Part shown: positions 17,107 to 25,048 of the stretch, in pieces
Numbering within the stretch: the first letter of the stretch is position 1
Layout of the letters: every line of letters begins with the position of its first letter
Assembly: GCF_019457905.1 (NCBI RefSeq)
Contig: NZ_JAHZSV010000007.1
Coordinates: 186,001-250,000, forward strand
Reading direction: 5' to 3'
Length of the DNA stretch: 64,000 nucleotides
DNA from: Flagellimonas abyssi
Lineage (GTDB): Bacteria > Bacteroidota > Bacteroidia > Flavobacteriales > Flavobacteriaceae
The notes under the pieces: generated by a model
Database searches by the model: none
The model's input: only the letters and a program-made list of their open reading frames with translations
What the model was told of the DNA's origin: nothing
Program-made: the position numbers and the translations under genes

Positions 17107-18684
17107 ATGGCAAAAAACCGAACATTTCACTTTGGCGAAGATCATTTGACCGCAAGCAAGGCTTTGGGATTGGCACATGGCACCCTAAAGGGTGTTTTCT
17201 CCCAAGAATGCCTGAAAAATGTAAATGCCAGTCATCAACGTGTACAGCGTATCGTGGAAAAAGGCGATACGGTATATGGGATCAATACGGGTTTTGGCCC
17301 ATTGTGCAGCACCAGAATATCTAAGGAAGACACCAAAATCCTTCAATCCAATATATTAAAGAGTCACAGCGTGGGTGTGGGAGAACCCATCTCCACTGAG
17401 TTGGCAAAAATCATGCTCATTCTTAAAATCCACGCCTTGGCGAAAGGTTTTTCGGGTATTGCTGAAACTACTTTGCAACGCATGCTTTGGCATTTGGAAA
17501 ACGATGCCATTCCGGTGGTTCCATCCCAAGGTTCGGTTGGTGCATCTGGCGATTTGGCTCCACTATCCCATTTGTTTTTACCCTTGATAGGCCTCGGCAA
17601 GGTAGAATATCAAGGAAAAACCATTCCAACAAAAGAACTTTTCGAACAAAACGCATTGCAACCTTTGGAGTTGGGCCCAAAAGAAGGACTCGCTTTGATC
17701 AACGGAACTCAATTTATCGCTGCACACGGGGTGATGGTAGTTCATAAATTACAACATTGTTTGCGACATGCCGACATTATCGGCGCTATGATGTTGGAGG
17801 GACTTCAAGGCTCCATGAAGCCATTTTTTGAGGAATTGCATGAACTGCGTCCGTTCAAAGGCAACCAACACGTGGCAGGCAGGATTCGAACCCTACTCCA
17901 AGGTTCCGAAATATTGGAAGATCATATCGATTGCGAACGGGTGCAGGACCCCTACTCCCTTCGTTGTATGCCACAAGTGCACGGTGCTTCGCGTAATGCT
18001 TGGCTCCATTTGAAAGAGCTTTTGGAAATCGAACTCAATTCGGTAACGGACAATCCCGTCGTCATAAATGATGAACTGACCATCAGTGGCGGTAATTTTC
18101 ACGGGCAACCCTTGGCCATGGCCTTGGATTATGCCGCATTGGCGGCTTCTGAAATTGGAAACATATCCGACCGACGCATCTATCTAGCGCTGGAAGGCAA
18201 TAGCCCCGGTGTCCCCAAATTGCTCATGAAGGATACGGGTATCAATTCGGGCTATATGATCCTACAATACACTTCCGCAGCATTGGCGAGCGAGAACAAA
18301 GGTTTGTGTTTCCCTGCCAGCGCCGATAGTATCCCGACTTCATTGGGGCAGGAAGACCATGTGAGCATGGGGTCCATCAGCGGTAGAAAAGCGCTCAACA
18401 TAATTGAAAATGTGGAAAAAATCCTTGCTATTGAATTGTTGACCTCAGCCCAAGCATTCGAATACAGAAAACCATTAAAATCAGGCATTCTGTTGGATGA
18501 AATCCATACATTTCTGAGAACCAAGGTCGCCTTTGCCGAAAATGATCGTGTTTTTGCCGATGACATTGAAAAAGGAATTGAAATCATTCAAAACAGGGAA
18601 ATCATCGATTTGGTGGACCGTGTGATGGATGAAAAAAAACTGAAGTGGAATGCCCCACATCTTGATGAATTTGAAACATATTAA
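17107..18684 (+). CDS. hutH: Histidine ammonia-lyase
   Basis: 525 residues. The self-forming MIO cofactor triad Ala146-Ser147-Gly148 lies in VGASGDLAPLSHL. Other family blocks are YGINTGFGPL near the N-terminus, QVHGASRNAWLHL, VTDNPVV and GNFHGQP. The enzyme removes ammonia from L-histidine to give trans-urocanate, the first step of histidine degradation. The ATG at 17107 is preferred; an ATG at 17091 is in another frame. It opens the operon hutH-hutI-hutU-hutG and is divergent from the LysR gene. Confidence 0.96.
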   Translation: MAKNRTFHFGEDHLTASKALGLAHGTLKGVFSQECLKNVNASHQRVQRIVEKGDTVYGINTGFGPLCSTRISKEDTKILQSNILKSHSVGVGEPISTELAKIMLILKIHALAKGFSGIAETTLQRMLWHLENDAIPVVPSQGSVGASGDLAPLSHLFLPLIGLGKVEYQGKTIPTKELFEQNALQPLELGPKEGLALINGTQFIAAHGVMVVHKLQHCLRHADIIGAMMLEGLQGSMKPFFEELHELRPFKGNQHVAGRIRTLLQGSEILEDHIDCERVQDPYSLRCMPQVHGASRNAWLHLKELLEIELNSVTDNPVVINDELTISGGNFHGQPLAMALDYAALAASEIGNISDRRIYLALEGNSPGVPKLLMKDTGINSGYMILQYTSAALASENKGLCFPASADSIPTSLGQEDHVSMGSISGRKALNIIENVEKILAIELLTSAQAFEYRKPLKSGILLDEIHTFLRTKVAFAENDRVFADDIEKGIEIIQNREIIDLVDRVMDEKKLKWNAPHLDEFETY

Positions 18685-18685
18685 C

Positions 18686-19912
18686 ATGAACAGACCCTTA
18701 TTAATAGGACCATTCACCCAATTGCTACCCATGAGGAACCTCCCCTTAAAAGGAGCGCTCAAAGATGAGCAACTTACCATCATTCAAAATGGGGGCATTT
18801 TGGTTTCCGAAGGAAAAATTCTCAAAATCGGTGTTTTTAATGAGCTGAAATCCGATGATGTCGACATTCACCATATCGAAGGAAACCATGTTTGCCTACC
18901 TGGCTTTGTGGACTCCCATACCCATATTTGTTTTGGAGGGACCCGTGCCCGCGATTACGCCTACCGAAATGCTGGAAAAACCTATTTGGAGATTGCCAAG
19001 GCGGGCGGTGGTATTTGGGACACCGTTACCCAGACCCGAAAGGCATCACAACAAGAATTGGTAGAAGGTATTATTTCCAGAAGCCAAAAACATCTCAAAA
19101 ATGGCATTACCACTATCGAAGTGAAAAGTGGTTATGGCCTTTCCATGGATGAAGAACTAAAAATGCTGCGCGCCATACAACAGGCCAACGAAACCACAAA
19201 CGCAACCTTGGTCCCAACCTGTTTGGCCGCACATATGAAGCCGAAAGATTGGAATCAAAACGAAGATTATTTGGATGTGATCATAAACGAATTGTTTCCT
19301 ATCATCAAAGCTGAAAACTTGGCCAATCGGGTAGATGCATTTGTGGAAGAAAGTGCCTTTTCCCCGGAGGAAATCAAACCCTATTTTCAAAAAGCAAAGG
19401 AAATGGGATTCGATATTACGGTGCATGCCGACCAATTCACTACAGGCGGAAGTCAAGTAGCCGTAGATTTTGATGCGGTGAGCGCCGACCATTTGGAAGC
19501 CAGTACTGAAAAGGAAATCCAACTGTTGGCCAAAAGCAACACCATTGCCACGGCATTGCCCGGGGCATCCATCGGTTTGGGGTGTGCCTACACCCCTGCC
19601 CGTAAAATTTTGGATGCAGGCGGTTCTTTATCCATTGCCAGCGACCATAATCCTGGATCCGCTCCTATGGGTGACCTATTGACCCAAGCCAGCATTTTGG
19701 GAACCTTTGAAAAATTGTCCAACACCGAAATACTTTCAGGAATTACGTTTAGAGCGGCGGCGGCTTTACGTTTGGCAGACCGGGGAAAACTGGAAGCTGG
19801 ATCACAGGCTGATTTTATGGTTTTTCCAACAGAAAACTATCAAGAAATCACCTACCACCAAGGGCAATTAAAGCCAAGCCAAGTTTGGAAAAAAGGAACG
19901 CCCATCCACTAA
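18686..19912 (+). CDS. hutI: Imidazolonepropionase
   Basis: 408 residues from the ATG at 18686, one base after the hutH stop; a start at 18650 would overlap hutH and is less likely. The amidohydrolase metal motif is SHTHICFGG, followed by conserved blocks KSGYGL, VHADQF and SDHNPGSAP. The enzyme opens the ring of imidazolone propionate to N-formimidoyl-glutamate, the third step of the pathway. Gene order (H, I, U, G) does not follow reaction order. Confidence 0.95.
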   Translation: MNRPLLIGPFTQLLPMRNLPLKGALKDEQLTIIQNGGILVSEGKILKIGVFNELKSDDVDIHHIEGNHVCLPGFVDSHTHICFGGTRARDYAYRNAGKTYLEIAKAGGGIWDTVTQTRKASQQELVEGIISRSQKHLKNGITTIEVKSGYGLSMDEELKMLRAIQQANETTNATLVPTCLAAHMKPKDWNQNEDYLDVIINELFPIIKAENLANRVDAFVEESAFSPEEIKPYFQKAKEMGFDITVHADQFTTGGSQVAVDFDAVSADHLEASTEKEIQLLAKSNTIATALPGASIGLGCAYTPARKILDAGGSLSIASDHNPGSAPMGDLLTQASILGTFEKLSNTEILSGITFRAAAALRLADRGKLEAGSQADFMVFPTENYQEITYHQGQLKPSQVWKKGTPIH

Positions 19913-19923
19913 AACATTGCATC

Positions 19924-21927
19924 ATGACCGAATTTCAGCAACAAATAGTACAAGGCATACCTGAAGAGCTTCCTGCTAGAAAGCCATACCCTAAAAACGG
20001 CAACCCAGCTCCAAAACGGAAAGACATCCTTTCCAACGAAGAGAAAAAATTAGCTGTACAGAATGCGCTACGTTATTTTCCCGAAGCTTGGCACAAAGAG
20101 CTCGCCCCAGAATTTGCGGAGGAGCTGAAAACTTTCGGCCGTATTTATATGCATCGGTTCAAGCCCGATTATGAGATGTACGCACGACCTATTTCGGAAT
20201 ATCCTGCCAATACGCATCAGGCAGCGGCCATTATGCTCATGATCCAGAACAATTTGGATCCTGCAGTGGCCCAGCATCCCGAAGAGCTCATTACTTATGG
20301 GGGCAATGGCTCAGTATTTCAAAACTGGGCACAGTACCTGCTCACCATGAAATATTTGGCGGAAATAACCGAGGAACAGACCTTGAACATGCATTCTGGG
20401 CATCCAATGGGTCTTTTCCCATCATCCAAAGAAGCACCAAGAGTGGTTGTTACCAATGGCATGATGATTCCCAACTATTCCAAACCCGATGATTGGGAAC
20501 GATTCAACGCACTTGGCGTTACCCAATACGGACAGATGACGGCTGGTTCTTACATGTACATCGGCCCACAGGGAATTGTTCACGGAACCGCCATCACAGT
20601 AATGAACGCCTTCCGAAAGGTATTAAAGGCAAACGAATCGCCCGAAGGCAAAATTTTCTTGACTGCTGGATTGGGCGGTATGAGCGGAGCCCAACCCAAA
20701 GCCGGAAACATTGCTGGTGGCATCACCATTTGTGCAGAAGTAAACCCCGAAGCTGCCAAAAAACGCCACGACCAAGGTTGGGTGGATGAATTGTTGGTGG
20801 ATCTAGATCTGTTGGTGGTTCGCACCAAAGAGGCCGTGGAGAACAAAGAAGTCGTTTCCTTGGCCTACATTGGTAATGTGGTCGATGTTTGGGAACGTTT
20901 TTATGAGGAAGATATTTTTATTCATTTAGGTTCCGACCAAACCTCTTTGCACAATCCTTGGGCAGGTGGTTATTATCCCGTTGCACTTTCTTTTGAAGAA
21001 TCGAATACCTTAATGGTTAAAAATCCAGATAAATTCAAGAAAAAAGTACAGGAATCGCTTCGGAGACAAATTAACGCCATCAACAAACATACGGCAAAAG
21101 GCACCTACTTTTTTGATTACGGAAACGCCTTTTTGTTGGAAGTTTCCCGGGCGGGCGGCGATGTAATGGCCGAAAACAACATCGACTTCCGATATCCGTC
21201 CTATGTCCAAGATATTTTGGGCCCGATGTGTTTTGATTATGGTTTTGGCCCATTCCGATGGGTCTGTACCTCGGGCAATCCAAAAGACCTTCAAAAAACC
21301 GATGCCATTGCCCTTGAGGTAATGAAAAAGATAAAATCCGAAGCACCTGAAGAAATCCAACAGCAAATGCAGGACAACATCAAATGGATCTCGGAAGCGG
21401 AACAAAACAAATTGGTGGTAGGTTCACAGGCTCGAATCCTCTATGCCGATGCCGAGGGACGAAGCAAAATTGCAGACGCCTTCAACACGGCCATTGCCAA
21501 GGGAGAAATCACTGCCCCCGTGGTTTTGGGACGCGACCATCATGATGTTAGTGGTACGGATTCGCCGTTTCGGGAGACCAGCAATATTTACGACGGTGGC
21601 AAGTACACCGCCGATATGGCTATCCAAAATGTAATTGGAGATAGTTTTAGAGGTGCCACTTGGGTTTCCATCCACAATGGCGGTGGCGTTGGCTGGGGCG
21701 AAGTCATCAACGGAGGGTTTGGCATGGTGCTCGATGGTTCCGAAGAGGCGTCAATCAGATTGAAGAAAATGTTGTTTTTTGATGTCAACAACGGTATTTC
21801 CCGCAGGAGTTGGGCCAGGAACAAAGAAGCCCGCTTTGCCATTGAACGAGAAATGGAACGCTCCCCCAATTTAAAGGTAACTTTGCCTTATCTTGTGGAA
21901 TCCGATATTTTGGATGACCTATTTTAA
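19924..21927 (+). CDS. hutU: Urocanate hydratase (long form)
   Basis: 667 residues from the ATG at 19924, 11 bases after hutI. The NAD-binding and catalytic core is clear: LTAGLGGMSGAQPKAG, ITYGGNGSVFQNW, HNPWAGGYYPV and GRDHHDVSGTDSPFRET, ending with a conserved Asp/Arg-rich tail. The enzyme uses tightly bound NAD+ as an electrophile to hydrate urocanate to imidazolone propionate. It is about 110 residues longer than the proteobacterial HutU (around 557), matching the longer urocanase type also seen in eukaryotes. Confidence 0.95.
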   Translation: MTEFQQQIVQGIPEELPARKPYPKNGNPAPKRKDILSNEEKKLAVQNALRYFPEAWHKELAPEFAEELKTFGRIYMHRFKPDYEMYARPISEYPANTHQAAAIMLMIQNNLDPAVAQHPEELITYGGNGSVFQNWAQYLLTMKYLAEITEEQTLNMHSGHPMGLFPSSKEAPRVVVTNGMMIPNYSKPDDWERFNALGVTQYGQMTAGSYMYIGPQGIVHGTAITVMNAFRKVLKANESPEGKIFLTAGLGGMSGAQPKAGNIAGGITICAEVNPEAAKKRHDQGWVDELLVDLDLLVVRTKEAVENKEVVSLAYIGNVVDVWERFYEEDIFIHLGSDQTSLHNPWAGGYYPVALSFEESNTLMVKNPDKFKKKVQESLRRQINAINKHTAKGTYFFDYGNAFLLEVSRAGGDVMAENNIDFRYPSYVQDILGPMCFDYGFGPFRWVCTSGNPKDLQKTDAIALEVMKKIKSEAPEEIQQQMQDNIKWISEAEQNKLVVGSQARILYADAEGRSKIADAFNTAIAKGEITAPVVLGRDHHDVSGTDSPFRETSNIYDGGKYTADMAIQNVIGDSFRGATWVSIHNGGGVGWGEVINGGFGMVLDGSEEASIRLKKMLFFDVNNGISRRSWARNKEARFAIEREMERSPNLKVTLPYLVESDILDDLF

Positions 21928-21931
21928 TGTG

Positions 21932-22903
21932 ATGAAACACTACGCTCCCCCGAAAAAAGACTTTTGGACAGGTAGAATCTCCAATAAATGGCTGTATCTG
22001 CACGAAAAAGTGCATTGCACCCCATTGGAAGAACTTCCCGAAGCACATAAAAAATCCATTGCCCTTTTGGGCTATGCCTGCGACGAAGGCGTACGCCGAA
22101 ACCAAGGCCGTTTGGGTGCCGTAGAAGGTCCAGATGTCATCAAAAGCAATTTTGCCAAAATGCCCAACCATTTGGGGAGCCATGTGCTGTTACACGATGT
22201 AGGTTCAATTACTTGTGCCAATAGCGATATGGAAGCTGCCCAAGAACAACTCTCCCAAGCAGTCAAAACCCTTTTGGAGAAAAAACAGTTCCCAATTGTT
22301 TTGGGTGGTGGGCACGATATGGCCTACGGGCACTTCAACGGCATCAAAACTTATTTGGATGACAAAAAAGAAGGTCAGACCATCGGCATCATCAATTTTG
22401 ATGCGCATTTTGATTTGCGGAAAAACACGGAACAGAGCAATTCGGGCACTCCATTTTATCAAATAGCCAAAGACTGCGAAAAAAAGGGTATCGATTTTAA
22501 CTACCTCTGTCTCGGTATCCGAAAAGATGCCAATGATCGAAACCTATTTCAAACGGCAAGGGACCTTGATGTCATCTATGTGATGAACGACACCTTTCAA
22601 ATTCCTTTGCTAGAAGAAATCACTACATGGATCAATGCCTTTGCCAAAAATGTGGACCATATTTACGTGACCATCGACCTGGATGGTTTTTCATCGGCTT
22701 ATGCGCCCGGGGTCAGTGCCTCTTCTCCAATGGGCTTTAGCCCATATATGGTTCTGGAATGTTTAAAAACGATTATCGGCTCTGGAAAATTGATCAGTAT
22801 GGACATTGCCGAGATGAATCCCAAGTATGATATTGATGGTCAGACGGCTAAATTGGCCGCTTCGCTGGTACACCATGTGGCACATAGTGTTTCTGGAAGT
22901 TAA
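21932..22903 (+). CDS. hutG: Formimidoylglutamase (arginase family)
   Basis: 323 residues from the ATG at 21932, 4 bases after hutU; upstream in-frame starts would overlap hutU. Manganese ligands of the ureohydrolase fold are visible in GGGHDMAYGH, INFDAHFDLR and TIDLDGFSSAYAPG. The last motif replaces the more usual DxFDP with GFSSA but keeps both aspartates. The enzyme splits N-formimidoyl-glutamate to glutamate and formamide, completing the pathway. Another arginase-family activity is possible, but the operon makes HutG the best call. Confidence 0.92.
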   Translation: MKHYAPPKKDFWTGRISNKWLYLHEKVHCTPLEELPEAHKKSIALLGYACDEGVRRNQGRLGAVEGPDVIKSNFAKMPNHLGSHVLLHDVGSITCANSDMEAAQEQLSQAVKTLLEKKQFPIVLGGGHDMAYGHFNGIKTYLDDKKEGQTIGIINFDAHFDLRKNTEQSNSGTPFYQIAKDCEKKGIDFNYLCLGIRKDANDRNLFQTARDLDVIYVMNDTFQIPLLEEITTWINAFAKNVDHIYVTIDLDGFSSAYAPGVSASSPMGFSPYMVLECLKTIIGSGKLISMDIAEMNPKYDIDGQTAKLAASLVHHVAHSVSGS

Positions 22904-22930
22904 TTTCATTCTCCCCCACAAACAAAAAAA

Positions 22931-23009
22931 GCCTTCCAAAAGGAAAGCCTTTCATTGGCGAGCATCGGTTTGATGCTTCAACCTGATTCCAATCATCGCG
23001 ACTGGAATC
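22931..23009. repeat. Cluster of short hairpins after hutG
   Basis: Three small inverted repeats follow the hutG stop: a weak CCTTCC/GGAAAGC stem around 22932-22950 next to a short T-run, AGCATC/GATGCT at 22961-22966 and 22972-22977, and GATTCCA/TGGAATC at 22985-22991 and 23003-23009. The first may be a weak terminator. No gene is seen in the 294-base gap between hutG and umuD. Confidence 0.35.
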
Positions 23010-23134
23010 CAACACAACGGAACAAAGATAACAAAGGATTTTGAACTTGCCGTCTTTTCAATAAAAATCAAGTTAAAATCATCCCCAGAAAACAAGTTTC
23101 TTATTCTATTCGGAACATGGCCAATGGATTTAAA

Positions 23135-23163
23135 CGCCTACCTGTCCGTCCGACAGGCGGGTG
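23135..23163. repeat. REP-like intergenic palindrome
   Basis: CCTGTC at 23141-23146 pairs with GACAGG at 23152-23157; adding one mismatch and two G-T pairs extends both arms to 12 bases (CGCCTACCTGTC and GACAGGCGGGTG) around a 5-base loop. It lies downstream of both convergent units (hutG and umuD), the usual place for repetitive extragenic palindromes. Whether it is repeated elsewhere in the genome cannot be seen here. Confidence 0.5.
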
Positions 23164-23197
23164 CTCGGAGATGAGACTGTTCGCTTTTGACAAATCA

Positions 23198-23647
23198 TCA
23201 AACTGCTTTGATCACATAGGTAACCACTCCCCAAATAATCAAGTCGCTTCCGTTAGGTACTTTTATAGGTTTATAGCTGTCATTTGCAGGCATTAGGGTA
23301 ATGGCTTTCTTTTCCATGTGCAACCGTTTTACAGTAAACTCACCATCCAAATAACAAACGGCAATCTTGCCATGTTCCGGGTCCAAACTGCGATCTATGA
23401 CCAAAAGATCCCCATCATCCAGTCCTGCGCCTATCATGGATTCTCCACTCACCCTCGCATAAAAAGTCGCTTCTTTGTTTTTGATCAAAGTTTTGTCCAA
23501 ACTGATGCGTTTTTCCTTAAAATCTTCTGCAGGTGAAGGAAACCCTGCGGATACGGTATTTTTGGACAAAGGCGCACCCTCACTTTGTTCTTCGCTTGGC
23601 ACATAAAAAGTAAGTGATTCTGTTTCTGGCAATTTTTTGGAAGTCAT
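23198..23647 (-). CDS. umuD: UmuD-like S24 peptidase / DNA polymerase V accessory subunit
   Basis: 149 residues. Self-cleavage site Ala34-Gly35 lies in TVSAGFPSP, nucleophile Ser70 in VSGESM and general base Lys107 in FTVKRL, the Ser-Lys dyad of LexA/UmuD proteins. There is no N-terminal DNA-binding domain, so this is UmuD rather than LexA. RecA-stimulated cleavage would give the active form that joins UmuC for translesion synthesis. Its ATG overlaps the umuC stop as ATGA, so umuD is the second gene, unlike the umuDC order of Escherichia coli. Confidence 0.93.
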   Translation of the reverse strand: MTSKKLPETESLTFYVPSEEQSEGAPLSKNTVSAGFPSPAEDFKEKRISLDKTLIKNKEATFYARVSGESMIGAGLDDGDLLVIDRSLDPEHGKIAVCYLDGEFTVKRLHMEKKAITLMPANDSYKPIKVPNGSDLIIWGVVTYVIKAV

Positions 23648-24903
23648 TTTACTTTAATGATGTCATTAATATTTGTGGTGTATTTAGGTGAAAGATGTTT
23701 TTGGCGCATCTTCCAGGTCCTTTCCAAATCTTGATTGGCAATTTTCATTTTTTGGATGCCATACTTGTCATTAATACCATCCATAACTTTCATGAGTTTA
23801 TGGTGTTTTGGATTTTCGGACAGGAACAAGTCTAATTGCTTCTCATTGGTAGGCACCAGCCCAGACACAATGACTCCCGCCCTTTTATACTTGATTCCAG
23901 GTTTGAAAAGTGCTACGGCTGCTTTAACCGCATAGTTACTGATAGTGAGGCTTGAATCCGTAGCATAGGGCAACGTAACAATAAGACTGCTCTTATCTTG
24001 TGGTTCGTTCTTTTTATGCCTGTCACTTCTTAAAAGCACCACCAAATAGTTACAACTGCTTCCTTGGTTCCTCAATTTTTCGGCACAACTGGTCGCAAAG
24101 GTGGACACCCTCTCTTTGATGTTCTCAATATCGGAATAAGTGCTTTCAAAGCTCCGTGTGGTAGCTATGGCTTTTTTGTCACGGGTATCATCGTCCAAAT
24201 CCAACGTTGGAATACCTTCCAGATCTTTTTTTAATCGAAGACCTATTATAGCCATTTGTTTACGCACCCATTCATCCGATAATTGGGTAAAGTCATAAGC
24301 TGTTTTTATATTTTTGGTCTGGAGCCGTTTCTGGTTTCCTCTCCCTATCCCCCAAACGCTTTCAATCTTGGTCCATTTTAAGGCCTTGATTCTTCTCTCA
24401 TCAGAATCGATAACGTACACTCCCCCTGTTCGCGTCTTTAATTTTTTGGCAATCTTATTGGCTACTTTAGCCAATCCCTTTGTGGGCGCTATACCAATGC
24501 TTATGGGAATTCCTGTACATTTTTGAACTGTTCGTTGTATCTCCCGTCCATAAATATTAAAATCATAACTTTTGAAACCATCAAACTTTAAAAAAGCTTC
24601 ATCTACACTGTACACTTCCATATTGGGGGTGAATGTTCCCAGAATATTCATGACCCTCGTACTCATATCGCCATACAAAGGGTAATTGGATGAAAACACT
24701 TTGATGCCATTTTCCTTACAAAATTGTCTGTACTTAAACTCTGGGGCGCCCATGGGCAATCCGAGTTCCTTTGCTTCATCACTTCGCGAGATAAAACAGC
24801 CATCGTTGTTGGATAGGATACCCACAGGAACATTATTGAACTGGGGCTGAAACGCCCGTTCACATGAGGCATAAAAGTTATTGCAATCTACAAGGGCGAA
24901 CAT
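23644..24903 (-). CDS. umuC: Y-family DNA polymerase UmuC
   Basis: 419 residues. The Y-family start MFALVDCNNFYASCERAF contains the first metal aspartate; VYSVDEAFLKFDGF carries the SxDE catalytic pair; GIGIAPTKGLAKVANKIAK-type finger and the helix-hairpin region SVWGIGRGNQKRL follow, then the little-finger domain and a UmuC-type C-terminus. With UmuD it would form an error-prone polymerase used after DNA damage. Induction by damage is expected, and an inverted repeat lies 28-53 bases upstream. Confidence 0.94.
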   Translation of the reverse strand: MFALVDCNNFYASCERAFQPQFNNVPVGILSNNDGCFISRSDEAKELGLPMGAPEFKYRQFCKENGIKVFSSNYPLYGDMSTRVMNILGTFTPNMEVYSVDEAFLKFDGFKSYDFNIYGREIQRTVQKCTGIPISIGIAPTKGLAKVANKIAKKLKTRTGGVYVIDSDERRIKALKWTKIESVWGIGRGNQKRLQTKNIKTAYDFTQLSDEWVRKQMAIIGLRLKKDLEGIPTLDLDDDTRDKKAIATTRSFESTYSDIENIKERVSTFATSCAEKLRNQGSSCNYLVVLLRSDRHKKNEPQDKSSLIVTLPYATDSSLTISNYAVKAAVALFKPGIKYKRAGVIVSGLVPTNEKQLDLFLSENPKHHKLMKVMDGINDKYGIQKMKIANQDLERTWKMRQKHLSPKYTTNINDIIKVK

Positions 24904-24930
24904 GCTTTTTAAAATACTCGATTTTTGCTA

Positions 24931-24956
24931 AATTACATAGGAAATTCATTGTAATT
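24931..24956. promoter_or_regulatory. Inverted repeat upstream of umuC
   Basis: AATTACA at 24931-24937 and TGTAATT at 24950-24956 form perfect 7-base arms with a 12-base spacer, between the divergent umuC and the YdeP-type gene. A LexA-like or other damage-responsive operator is possible; no Bacteroidota LexA consensus is known to me well enough to assign it. Confidence 0.35.
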
Positions 24957-25048
24957 CCATTTCGAGTCAAAGGTAATTGCGTTCAGTATAAAATGACTCA
25001 AAGTCTTGGGGAAAAGAATTATGCCAGCCCAAAATGCTAAATTAGACT

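Noticed and set aside
23644..24903. UmuC as part of a mobile element or plasmid (common for umuDC)
   Set aside because: No integrase, transposase, repeat boundary or composition change surrounds it; neighbours are chromosomal metabolic genes.
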